46,899 nt of DNA from an uncultured Collinsella sp. (GTDB lineage Bacteria > Actinomycetota > Coriobacteriia > Coriobacteriales > Coriobacteriaceae): positions 1 through 46,899 of the forward strand of contig CABVDH010000014.1 in NCBI GenBank assembly GCA_902497065.1, in the 5' to 3' direction. Shown piece after piece: positions 39,843 through 46,899 of the stretch. The notes beneath the pieces were generated by a model. It was not told the DNA's origin and ran no database searches. It was given only the letters and a program-made list of their open reading frames with translations. The translations under genes and the position numbers were made by a program. Position 1 is the stretch's first letter. Every line of letters begins with the position of its first letter.

Positions 39843-41321
39843 ATGACTGAGACCGCTAAGAAAAAGCGCGGTATGCCTTCATCGTTCACCATTCTTCTTG
39901 CTCTGCTGGCAATTGTTGCAGTAATTACCGTTATCGTCTCCGGCACGTCCGGCGGCGCGGTTACCGCAGCCCGCCTGAGCGATTTCTGCACCGCCCCGAT
40001 TAAGGGCTTCGCTGACGCTCTGCCCGTCTGCCTCTTCGTTATGATTCTGGGCGGCTTCCTTGGCATGATGACCGAGACCGGCGCTCTGGACAACGGCATT
40101 GCCGTCCTGGTGCAGAAGCTTAAGGGCAACGAGATCATGCTCGTTCCCGTGCTGATGCTCATCTTCTCCCTCGGTGGTACCACCTATGGTATGTGCGAGG
40201 AGACCGTTCCCTTCTACGCCCTGCTCGCCGCTACCATGATGGCCGCTGGCTTCGACCCCATGGTCGGCGCCGCTACCGTCCTGCTCGGCGCTGGCTGCGG
40301 CTGCCTGGGCTCCACGGTTAACCCGTTCGCCGTCGGCGCTGCCGTCGACGCTCTGACCGGCGTTGGCATTGAGGTCAACCAGTCCATCATCATCGGCCTC
40401 GGTGCCGTCCTGTGGATTGTCACTACCGCTATGTCCATCGTCTTCGTGATGAACTATGCCAAGAAGGTCAAGGCTGACAAGGGTTCCACCATCCTGTCGA
40501 TGCAGGAGCTCAAGGACGCCGAAGAAGCTCACGGCAAGGCTGCTTCCGAGGTCCACAAGGAGGTCAAGCTCACCGGTCGTCAGAAGGGTGTTCTGATCGC
40601 CTTCGCCTTTACCTTCGTCGTCATGATCGTCGGCTTCATCCCGCTGGCCGACCTCAACGAGGGCGTCGCCAACTTCTTCGACGCTGGCGCTGTCTACGAC
40701 GCCGACGGTAACGCCGTCGTCCAGGGCTGGTCTGCCCTGATCACCGGCCTGCCCATTGGCCAGTGGTACTTCGACGAGGCTTCCACCTGGTTCTTCCTCA
40801 TGGCCGTCCTGATCGGTATCATCGGTGGCCTGTCCGAGAAGCAGATCGTTAACACCTTCATCACCGGCGCTGCCGACATGATGTCCGTTGTTCTCGTCAT
40901 CGCCCTCGCCCGTGGTATCTCCGTCCTCATGGCTAACACCGGCCTCGATGTCTTCGTCCTCGACGCTGCCGCCAATGCCCTGGCTGGCCTGTCCGGCGTG
41001 ATCTTCGCTCCCATGAGCTTCCTGGTCTACTTCGGCCTGTCCTTCCTGATCCCCTCGACCTCCGGTATGGCCACCGTCTCCATGCCCATCATGGGACCGT
41101 TGGCTGTTAAGCTCGGCTTCTCGCCTGAGGTCATGGTTATGATCTTCTCCGCCGCCATCGGTGTCGTGAACCTGTTCACCCCGACCTCCGGCGCCATCAT
41201 GGGCGGTCTCGCCCTGGCCAAGATCGAGTGGACGACCTGGCTCAAGTTTGCCCTTAAGCTCATCGTCGCGCTCTCCGTCGTCTGCGCCATCATCCTGACC
41301 GTCGCCTGCGTTTTGATCTAA
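39843..41321 (+). CDS. YfcC-family carrier, probable arginine/ornithine exchanger
   Basis: A 492-residue membrane protein with about twelve hydrophobic segments. A Lys/Arg-rich start (AKKKRGMPSS) precedes the first helix. SLGGTTYGMCEETVPFYALL and GAGCGCLGSTVNPFAVGAAV, with FLIPSTSGMATVSMPIMGPL and NLFTPTSGAIMGGLALAKI, are the paired re-entrant motifs of the YfcC/DcuC-like ion transporter superfamily. A cytoplasmic loop lies at about residues 205-250. Family members next to arginine deiminase genes act as arginine/ornithine antiporters (ArcD2-like); this is the likely role here. ATG 39843 is preferred over 39816 and 39834 because GGGGGG lies nine bases upstream. Confidence 0.83.
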   Translation: MTETAKKKRGMPSSFTILLALLAIVAVITVIVSGTSGGAVTAARLSDFCTAPIKGFADALPVCLFVMILGGFLGMMTETGALDNGIAVLVQKLKGNEIMLVPVLMLIFSLGGTTYGMCEETVPFYALLAATMMAAGFDPMVGAATVLLGAGCGCLGSTVNPFAVGAAVDALTGVGIEVNQSIIIGLGAVLWIVTTAMSIVFVMNYAKKVKADKGSTILSMQELKDAEEAHGKAASEVHKEVKLTGRQKGVLIAFAFTFVVMIVGFIPLADLNEGVANFFDAGAVYDADGNAVVQGWSALITGLPIGQWYFDEASTWFFLMAVLIGIIGGLSEKQIVNTFITGAADMMSVVLVIALARGISVLMANTGLDVFVLDAAANALAGLSGVIFAPMSFLVYFGLSFLIPSTSGMATVSMPIMGPLAVKLGFSPEVMVMIFSAAIGVVNLFTPTSGAIMGGLALAKIEWTTWLKFALKLIVALSVVCAIILTVACVLI

Positions 41322-41423
41322 GTACCCAACGGGTACCCCACGGAAACCTTGACGATCCTGTAGAGGATCACCTGGTCATCGTCTGTCCGGCGGGGTAAAC
41401 CCACCGGTAGACTCCTACCTTTA

Positions 41424-41459
41424 GCCCCCTTCCGTTCCGTGCGCGGGAGGGGGCGCTCT
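41424..41459 (+). terminator. terminator after the carrier gene
   Basis: GCCCCCTTCC (41424-41433) pairs with GGGAGGGGGC (41445-41454, one G-U), followed by GCTCTTG. Confidence 0.7.
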
Positions 41460-41462
41460 TGT

Positions 41463-41490
41463 GTTCCGGCGTTTTACCAAACGCCGGAAC
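41463..41490. repeat. perfect 12-bp hairpin
   Basis: GTTCCGGCGTTT and AAACGCCGGAAC around TACC. It lies right after the carrier terminator and has no U-tract. Confidence 0.6.
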
Positions 41491-41503
41491 CACTCGACGC
41501 TGC

Positions 41504-41601
41504 AAGCCCGCCAGAGCGGCAATCTGACGTTCAATCGTCGGGCATGGCCAAAAGGCCTATGCCCTCCTCTTTCACGTCACCTTGCTCGCTCTGGCGGGCT
41601 T
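41504..41601. repeat. nested palindromic element C
   Basis: Outer arms AAGCCCGCCAGAGCG (41504-41518) and CGCTCTGGCGGGCTT (41587-41601) are perfect. Inside is GGGCATGGCC-AAAA-GGCC-T-ATGCCC (41540-41564) with one bulged T, and a small GACG/CGTC stem (41526-41539). At 98 bases it has the size and nested plan of elements A and B but not their core sequence. Further right GGGGTCAGGTTAGTTT (41653) recalls REP-type repeats. No gene was found in 41456-41760. Confidence 0.65.
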
Positions 41602-41761
41602 TCGCTGACTTTTGCTCCACCTGCGGCGCTGCCATTGTTGGTGTTATGGGGCGGTGCAATGGGGTCAGGTTAGTTTGCACCAAATATGTCCGACAAGAGG
41701 TTTGACGGATGTTTGGTTGGTGCCTGTTGATGGTCTGGGTATCGGGGAGGGCGGGCTCCGT

Positions 41762-41767
41762 TATAAT
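41762..41767 (+). promoter_or_regulatory. candidate -10 for the DUF1846 gene
   Basis: A perfect TATAAT 40 bases before the start at 41807; no clear -35. Confidence 0.45.
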
Positions 41768-41806
41768 CGCCTAGAACATTAAATGGAAACGGGACGGGAG
41801 CCATAT

Positions 41807-43288
41807 ATGCGCCAGGGTTTCGACAACGCGAAGTATATCGAGCTGCAGGCTGCTCACATTAAGGAGCGCATCTCGCAGTTTGGTGGCAAGCTCTATTTGG
41901 AGTTTGGCGGTAAGCTGTTCGATGACTATCATGCGAGCCGCGTGCTGCCGGGTTTTGAACCGGACAGCAAGTTCCGCATGCTCAAGAGCATCGCCGACGA
42001 TGTCGAGGTTATCATCGCGATCAACGCGAACCACATCGAGAAAAACAAGGCTCGTGGTGACCTCGGTATTACCTATGACGAGGATGTGCTGCGCCTGGTT
42101 GACCTGTTCCGCGGCAACGGCTTTGCCGTCGCGGCTGTGGTCATCACCCAGTACGCCGGCCAACCCGCTGCCGATGTATTCCGCAACCGCCTGAACGCGC
42201 TCGGTATTCCCGCCAAGCTGCACTATCCCATCGAGGGGTATCCGCACGATGTCGATCTGATCGTGTCCGACGATGGCTACGGCAAGAACGAGTTTGTCGA
42301 GACCACGCGTCCGCTCGTTGTCGTGACGGCACCCGGCCCCGGCTCGGGCAAGCTCGCCACTTGCCTCTCGCAGCTGTATCACGAGCATAAGCACGGTACC
42401 GCCGCCGGCTATGCCAAGTTCGAGACCTTCCCTGTCTGGAATCTTCCTCTGACGCATCCGGTCAATATTGCCTACGAGGCCGCCACGGCTGACCTCGACG
42501 ACGCCAATATCATCGATTCGTTCCACCTTGAGGCCTACAACAAGACCACGGTCAACTACAACCGCGACGTCGAGGCCTTCCCGGTGGTCCGTGCTCTGAT
42601 GGAAAAGATCCTGGGCAAGAGCCCCTACCAGAGCCCTACGGACATGGGCGTCAATATGGTCGGCTTTGCCATCACCGATGACGATGCCTGCCGCGACGCT
42701 TCCAAGATGGAGATCGTCCGCCGCTACTTTACCGCGGTCGAAAATGTGCGCCGTACCGGCGTGGGCGATGAGCAAGTCGACCGTCTCAAGATTATTATGA
42801 AGAAAGCCGGCATCGATAAGAACTACTCACCGGCGCGCTCGGCGGCCCTCACCAGGGAGCAGCTGACGGGTGGTCCCGTGGGTGCCATGGTCATGCCCGA
42901 TGGCTCCGTGGTGACCGGTAAGACCTCCACGCGCCTGGGCGCCGCAAGTTCGCTCATTATGAACGCCCTCAAGCATGTCTCGGGCGTCGACCTTGAGCTC
43001 GAGGTCATTAGCGATGAGGCGATCGAGCCCATCAGCAAGCTCAAGACGCATTTCCTGGGCAGCAAAAACCCGCGCCTCCACACCGACGAGACGCTTATGG
43101 CGCTGTCGATCACCTCGGCCACGAGTGAGACGGCCGCTCGCGTCCTTTCGGGCCTGGAGCAGCTGCGCGGTTGCGATGCCTTCTTTAGCGTGATTATCTC
43201 GCCGACGGACGAGACGGTACTGCGCAAACTGGGTATCAACGTGTGCTGCGAGCCCAAGTTTGAGCGCCGCGGTTTCTTCCACCGCTAA
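41807..43288 (+). CDS. DUF1846 protein
   Basis: A 493-residue cytoplasmic protein matching DUF1846 along its full length: MRQGFDNAKYIELQAAHIKE at the start, FGGKLYLEFGGKLFDDYHAS, RGDLGITYDEDVLRLVDLFR, VVVTAPGPGSGKLATCLSQL with a P-loop-like GPGSGK, and KFETFPVWNLPLTHPVNIAY. Structures of this family show a nucleotide-binding-like fold, but its biochemical role is not established to my knowledge. ATG 41807 has GGGAG seven bases upstream; the in-frame ATG at 41783 has none. It stands as its own unit with terminator at 43323. Confidence 0.9.
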   Translation: MRQGFDNAKYIELQAAHIKERISQFGGKLYLEFGGKLFDDYHASRVLPGFEPDSKFRMLKSIADDVEVIIAINANHIEKNKARGDLGITYDEDVLRLVDLFRGNGFAVAAVVITQYAGQPAADVFRNRLNALGIPAKLHYPIEGYPHDVDLIVSDDGYGKNEFVETTRPLVVVTAPGPGSGKLATCLSQLYHEHKHGTAAGYAKFETFPVWNLPLTHPVNIAYEAATADLDDANIIDSFHLEAYNKTTVNYNRDVEAFPVVRALMEKILGKSPYQSPTDMGVNMVGFAITDDDACRDASKMEIVRRYFTAVENVRRTGVGDEQVDRLKIIMKKAGIDKNYSPARSAALTREQLTGGPVGAMVMPDGSVVTGKTSTRLGAASSLIMNALKHVSGVDLELEVISDEAIEPISKLKTHFLGSKNPRLHTDETLMALSITSATSETAARVLSGLEQLRGCDAFFSVIISPTDETVLRKLGINVCCEPKFERRGFFHR

Positions 43289-43322
43289 GTTTGAAGCACC
43301 GCGGTAATTGCATTGCATTTTG

Positions 43323-43355
43323 GCCGTATCGGGTTAGCGCCCGGTACGGCTTTTT
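43323..43355 (+). terminator. terminator after the DUF1846 gene
   Basis: GCCGTATCGGG (43323-43333) pairs with CCCGGTACGGC (43340-43350) with one G-U, then TTTTT. Confidence 0.9.
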
Positions 43356-43544
43356 GATCAATAAAGCACCTATTTCGGCGAAAAATAGCCGTTTACCTGC
43401 CTAGAAACAATTTGAGCGGTATACAATAACCGTAACTGTTTCATCCTTAGCGGGATGCCGCATGATGGATATTACCTGCCATCGTGAGGTGTGTCGGTCG
43501 CGCACGGCGCGTTAGATGCTCGTGCTCGGTTTGAGGAGGCTGCT

Positions 43545-43883
43545 ATGGCGGGCAAGGGTCGTGCGAGTGTCAACGATATGAAGCGTGTCGAGGTGCTGGT
43601 GTTGATGGAGATCGACCAGCAAACCGAAGACAATGGCGGGCCGTATGGTTTCTCGCGCAAAACGCTGGCCGAGCGCGTGGGGGTGTCTCCTTATCGTGCC
43701 CGCGCCGCAATCGATCGCTTGGATTCCGAAGGCATGATTGATGTCGTCTCGCGTTATAGCGACGACGGCGGTCAGCTTGCAAATGGCATTTGCCTCACCG
43801 AACGTGGCGAGTGGTATCTTGAGGGCGTCCGTACCGGTATGCTCGTTCAAGAAATGCTTGAGGACGAGGTTGCTGATCGATAG
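43545..43883 (+). CDS. winged-helix DNA-binding protein
   Basis: A 112-residue protein. The winged helix covers about residues 12-95: MKRVEVLVLMEIDQQT, then YGFSRKTLAERVGVSPYRAR as helix-turn-helix and AAIDRLDSEGMIDVVSRYSD as recognition helix and wing. ICLTERGEWYLEGVRTGML resembles the end of MarR/PadR-type domains. It is probably a small transcription factor; its targets are unknown. ATG 43545 has GAGGAGG. It lies upstream of pyrG, separated by a terminator. Confidence 0.75.
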   Translation: MAGKGRASVNDMKRVEVLVLMEIDQQTEDNGGPYGFSRKTLAERVGVSPYRARAAIDRLDSEGMIDVVSRYSDDGGQLANGICLTERGEWYLEGVRTGMLVQEMLEDEVADR

Positions 43884-43907
43884 CAGCATGTAACCCTTGC
43901 CATAGCG

Positions 43908-43939
43908 ACGCCGCCTGGGAAACCGGGCGGCGTTTTGTT
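43908..43939 (+). terminator. terminator before pyrG
   Basis: ACGCCGCC-T-GG (43908-43918) pairs with CC-G-GGCGGCGT (43923-43933) around GAAA, followed by TTTGTTT. Confidence 0.85.
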
Positions 43940-43974
43940 TCAAGATTGAGAAATGCAATCGCACGCGAGAAAAA

Positions 43975-44003
43975 TTGCGAACGGTCCGCGGCGCGAGTAT
44001 TAC
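43975..44003 (+). promoter_or_regulatory. candidate pyrG promoter
   Basis: TTGCGA (43975-43980), 17 bases, TATTAC (43998-44003), 59 bases before the pyrG start. An overlapping TACAAT at 44001 is an alternative -10. Confidence 0.4.
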
Positions 44004-44061
44004 AATGAAGACCCGTAAGATGTGGATAAACAACTTCTACGGGAAGCGCAGGTAACTCAAT

Positions 44062-45723
44062 ATGACCAAGCATGTGTTCGTAACCGGTGGCGTGGTTTCG
44101 TCTCTGGGTAAGGGTATCACCGCGGCCTCGCTGGGCCGTCTGCTCAAGTCGCGTGGCTACAAAGTAACGATGCAAAAGGCCGATCCGTATCTGAACGTCG
44201 ATCCCGGTACCATGAGCCCCTTCCAGCATGGTGAGGTCTTCGTTACCGAGGATGGTTACGAGTCCGACCTGGACCTGGGTCATTACGAGCGCTTTATTGA
44301 TGAGAACCTGACCCGCGATTCCAACTTTACGACCGGTGCCATCTACAAAAGCCTAATCGCCCGCGAGCGTCGCGGCGACTTTTTGGGCGGTACCGTGCAG
44401 GTGATTCCTCACGTCACCAATGCCATTAAGGACAAGTTCCGCCGCATCGAGGAGCAGACCGGCTCCGATGTAGTCATCACCGAGCTGGGCGGCACGATCG
44501 GCGACATCGAGTCCCAACCGTTTGTCGAGGCCATCCGTCAGTACCGCAAGGAGGCCGGCCCCGAGAACGTCTGCTACATCCACGTGTCGCTCGTTCCCTA
44601 TATCGCCGCCGCCCACGAGGTCAAGACCAAGCCCACGCAGCATTCCGTCAAGGAGCTCCGCAGTTTTGGCATCCAGCCCGATATCATCGTGCTGCGCTCC
44701 GACCACCATATCGATGACGCTATCCGCGGAAAGATCGCAAGCTTCTGCGACGTCGACACCGATTGTGTCTTTACCAACGAGGACTGCGCGAGCATTTACG
44801 ATGTTCCGCAGCTGCTTGCCGAGCAGGACTTTGACCTGCGCATTTGCGAGCGCCTGGGTCTGGACCCGCGTGAGCGCGACATGAGCGAGTGGAACGAGTT
44901 CCTGCGCAAACAGAATCACGCCAACCATCACGCCGACAAGGTGAAGATTGCCGTCGTGGGTAAGTACACGCAGCTGCCCGATGCGTACCTGTCGGTTATC
45001 GAGGCCCTGCACCATGCGGGCGTCTTCTACGATCGCCATGTGGACGTCCAGCTGGTCGACGGCGAGAGCCTCGACGAGCAGAATGTCTCCGAGGTTTTGG
45101 GCGACGCCTCGGGCATCCTGGTCCCCGGCGGCTTTGGCAAGCGCGCCCTGGAGGGCAAGATCCTCGCGGCCGAGTTTGCCCGTGAGCACAAGATTCCGTA
45201 TCTGGGCATTTGCCTGGGTATGCAGGTGGCCGTGTGCGAGTTCGCCCGCAACGTCGTCGGCCTTGCCGGCGCCAGCTCCTCCGAGTTCGATCCGGACGGC
45301 CCGTTTAGCGTCATCGATCTGATGAGCTCGCAGGAGGACGTGACCGAGAAGGGCGGCACCATGCGCCTGGGTGCCTATCCGTGCAAGCTCGCCGCCGATA
45401 CCCTCGCTCGCGAGGCATATGGCGAGGAACTCGTCTACGAGCGTCACCGTCATCGCTTTGAGTTCAACAACGCCTTCCGTGACCAGCTCGAGGACGCCGG
45501 TTTGGTTATCTCGGGTCTGTCGCCCGACGAGCGCCTGGTCGAGATGGTCGAGCTGCCGCGCGACGTGCATCCGTGGTATGTGGCAACCCAGGCTCATCCC
45601 GAGTTCAAGAGCCGCCCGACCAACCCGCAGCCGCTGTTCCGCGAGTTCGTGCGCGCTTCGATCGGCCAGCACGAGGGTGTCGACCGTCTGCAGGTGACGC
45701 CCATGAACCTCGCTACGGACTAA
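44062..45723 (+). CDS. pyrG: CTP synthase
   Basis: A 553-residue enzyme. The synthetase domain (about residues 1-270) has KHVFVTGGVVSSLGKGITAA with the P-loop, KADPYLNVDPGTMSPFQHGE and VITELGGTIGDIESQPF. The glutamine amidotransferase domain (about 295-545) has its nucleophile Cys384 in YLGICLGMQVAVCEF, and the His/Glu pair in ATQAHPEFKSRP. It makes CTP from UTP, ATP and glutamine. ATG 44062 has a weak AGGTAA site. The xerD gene begins three bases after the stop. Confidence 0.97.
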   Translation: MTKHVFVTGGVVSSLGKGITAASLGRLLKSRGYKVTMQKADPYLNVDPGTMSPFQHGEVFVTEDGYESDLDLGHYERFIDENLTRDSNFTTGAIYKSLIARERRGDFLGGTVQVIPHVTNAIKDKFRRIEEQTGSDVVITELGGTIGDIESQPFVEAIRQYRKEAGPENVCYIHVSLVPYIAAAHEVKTKPTQHSVKELRSFGIQPDIIVLRSDHHIDDAIRGKIASFCDVDTDCVFTNEDCASIYDVPQLLAEQDFDLRICERLGLDPRERDMSEWNEFLRKQNHANHHADKVKIAVVGKYTQLPDAYLSVIEALHHAGVFYDRHVDVQLVDGESLDEQNVSEVLGDASGILVPGGFGKRALEGKILAAEFAREHKIPYLGICLGMQVAVCEFARNVVGLAGASSSEFDPDGPFSVIDLMSSQEDVTEKGGTMRLGAYPCKLAADTLAREAYGEELVYERHRHRFEFNNAFRDQLEDAGLVISGLSPDERLVEMVELPRDVHPWYVATQAHPEFKSRPTNPQPLFREFVRASIGQHEGVDRLQVTPMNLATD

Positions 45724-45725
45724 GG

Positions 45726-46667
45726 GTGCCGGCGAATAAGGAACATACCGAAGCTACTCCCTCGTCGCTCGCCGTGGCGGCGGGGGAGTATCTCGATTAC
45801 CTCGCGGTCGAGCGGGGTTTGGCGCGCAACACGATTGCGGCCTATCGTCGTGACCTGACGACGTACTGCGCCTATCTGGAGCGGGCGGGTATTGTGTCTT
45901 TTGAAGAGGTGACTCGTCAGGTCGTGGAGGGCTTTGTCGCCGACCGTCGCGATGGGGGCTATTCCGATGCCTCAGTGGAGCGTGCGCTTGCGGCCGTGAA
46001 GGGCCTGCATGCCTTTTTGGTGCGCGATGGGGCTGTGGCCCAAAATCCAACGGCGGCGTTGCGCCTGCCTAAAAAGGCTGAGCGTTTGCCGGAGTATCTA
46101 TCGGCGGAGGATGTCTCGGCGCTGCTCGATCAAGACTTCCCCGAGGGCGAGATGGGCTTGCGCGACCATGCCATCTTGGAAGTGCTCTACGGATGCGGTT
46201 TACGTGTGAGCGAGTTGGTGGGGCTCGATGTGGGCGATATCCATATCGACGATGGTTTTGTGCTCGTTCGCGGTAAGGGCTCAAAGGAACGCCTGTCCCC
46301 GCTGGTGGGAAGCGCAGCGCGAGCTCTGACGCTCTATGTAACTGAAGGGCGTTCTCGCTTGGCGGCCCATGCCCGCGGATCCGAGACCCCGGCGGTCTTT
46401 TTAAATAAGAACGGCCGCCGTCTGTCGCGCCAGGGCATCCATGCCATCTGCGAGCGCTACGGGCGCCAGGTGGGGCTGGTGGGACTCCATCCCCATACGC
46501 TGCGTCACTCCTTTGCCACCCATATGCTTGCGGGCGGCGCAGACCTCCGTGTGCTACAGGAGATCTTGGGACATGCCGATATATCGACCACGCAGGTCTA
46601 CACGCATGTCGATCGTACGCAACTGACCGAGGTCTATCTGGCGGCGCACCCGCTGGCGCATCGTTAA
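45726..46667 (+). CDS. xerD: site-specific tyrosine recombinase XerD
   Basis: A 313-residue recombinase. The N-terminal SAM-like core-binding domain has EYLDYLAVERGLARNTIAAY. The catalytic domain shows Arg in YGCGLRVSELVGLDV, Lys in RGKGSKERLSPLVG, HTLRHSFATHML (His and Arg), LGHADISTTQVYTHV (His and nucleophile Tyr). With XerC it resolves chromosome dimers at dif. The GTG at 45726 directly follows pyrG; GGACTAAG may serve as ribosome site. A later GTG (about 45774) is possible. Context (pyrG-xerD) is housekeeping rather than mobile. Confidence 0.93.
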   Translation: MPANKEHTEATPSSLAVAAGEYLDYLAVERGLARNTIAAYRRDLTTYCAYLERAGIVSFEEVTRQVVEGFVADRRDGGYSDASVERALAAVKGLHAFLVRDGAVAQNPTAALRLPKKAERLPEYLSAEDVSALLDQDFPEGEMGLRDHAILEVLYGCGLRVSELVGLDVGDIHIDDGFVLVRGKGSKERLSPLVGSAARALTLYVTEGRSRLAAHARGSETPAVFLNKNGRRLSRQGIHAICERYGRQVGLVGLHPHTLRHSFATHMLAGGADLRVLQEILGHADISTTQVYTHVDRTQLTEVYLAAHPLAHR

Positions 46668-46700
46668 CACATCGCTGGCCTGCATATTTATAGGTATTTG

Positions 46701-46770
46701 GGGACGGGCCCCAGATTGCCGCGGCGTGCTTTTGCGCGCGCATGGGCAATCTGGGGCCCGTCCCATTTTT
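46701..46770 (+). terminator. large palindromic terminator or REP element after xerD
   Basis: Perfect 20-bp arms at 46701-46720 and 46745-46764 (GGGACGGGCCCC... and its complement). A further GCGTGC/GCGCGC stem lies in the loop, and ATTTTT follows. The GGGAC...GTCCC ends and length resemble REP-type palindromes, but it would terminate xerD well. Confidence 0.75.
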
Positions 46771-46862
46771 CGCCACTTGTCGTCGCGGTGGTGGGCCGAA
46801 TGTGCCTTGGGTGGGGGAGTTTGGGGGCGATGTGAACGGTATATAAAGGGACGCAAAAATCG

Positions 46863-46886
46863 CCTCAAGGTCAACTTGAAGGTTGA
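46863..46886. promoter_or_regulatory. SoxR/MerR-box-like palindrome near the window end
   Basis: CCTCAAGGTCAACTTGAAGG lies at 46863-46882, with TTGAGG at 46883-46888. The core TCAAGGTCAACTTGA (46865-46879) differs in one base from a perfect palindrome and matches the core at 4353-4367. TATATAA stands at 46839. The gene it would control lies outside the window. Confidence 0.4.
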
Positions 46887-46899
46887 GGTTGAACGGCGG

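Noticed and set aside
41439..41705. An 88-codon plus-strand frame between the carrier and DUF1846 genes
   Set aside because: It lies across hairpins and the nested palindrome; no start signal and no protein-like composition.
45726..46667. The tyrosine recombinase as an integron-type integrase acting on the nested palindromes
   Set aside because: Its length, motifs and position after pyrG fit housekeeping XerD. The palindromes are about 19 kb away and not arranged as gene cassettes.
1..46899. rRNA, tRNA, CRISPR arrays, complete insertion sequences or prophage genes
   Set aside because: I looked in all intergenic spaces and saw no tRNA cloverleaf with T-loop bases, no repeat-spacer array and no transposase or phage gene. 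A tRNAscan and IS search could confirm this.

Overview
The window looks like a chromosomal stretch of a Collinsella-type gut actinobacterium (class Coriobacteriia). This is inferred from gene content, high GC with C/G-rich third positions, and fermentative and arginine-deiminase metabolism; no rRNA or marker gene was available to prove it. There is no rRNA, tRNA, CRISPR array, prophage or complete insertion sequence. Genes lie on both strands in short operons, mostly separated by clear hairpin terminators.

Layout. 1-3089 (+): end of an M20 peptidase, a small membrane protein, an FxLYD-type membrane-anchored protein whose Shine-Dalgarno lies inside a perfect 14-bp hairpin, an HTH-like protein and a Ser/Thr kinase with C-terminal membrane segments. 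3127-5127 (-): a secreted coiled-coil/lysozyme-like wall protein and a MOSC protein. 5362-7449 (+): an ATP-grasp ligase next to an aspartate/glutamate racemase, an arrangement like the D-Asp cross-bridge genes of enterococci. 7576-10905 (-): a complete ECF transporter (T, fused A-A', S) preceded by a 22-residue leader peptide with three consecutive Trp codons and a terminator, i.e. a tryptophan attenuator. 11095-14352 (-): sortase-type C69 dipeptidase, a 30-residue membrane protein and a lipid kinase. 14451-20826 (+): RNase D, zinc membrane peptidase, XseA/XseB, HIT protein, then a lower-GC LysR/MFS pair. 20947-24546: two tandem acetate kinases convergent with Pta. 24778-27004 (+): UDP-galactopyranose mutase and a GT2 glycosyltransferase. 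27376-33705 (-): P1 peptidase, Maf, DJ-1/PfpI protein, RlmD-like methyltransferase and polyphosphate kinase with an unusual tail. 34263-41321 (+): an arginine deiminase region with two base-identical arcA genes flanking an aminotransferase, then arcB and a YfcC-type carrier, without arcC. 41807-46667 (+): DUF1846 protein, winged-helix protein, CTP synthase and XerD.

How the genes work together. Arginine is deiminated (ArcA) and citrulline split by ArcB, with exchange probably by the YfcC-type carrier; the carbamate kinase needed for ATP must be elsewhere. Pta and acetate kinase give ATP from acetyl-CoA. Several units build or remodel the cell surface (racemase/ligase, Glf/GT2, lysozyme-like protein, C69 protease).

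Most interesting signals: (1) the Trp leader-peptide attenuator in front of the ECF transporter; (2) two related, inversely oriented nested palindromes at 27038-27360 with compensatory changes in the stem and conserved loop and bulge; (3) the perfect 1,267-bp arcA repeat whose upstream flanks have diverged; (4) SoxR-box-like palindromes at 4353 and 46865; (5) an acetate kinase paralogue with substitutions in conserved active-site motifs.
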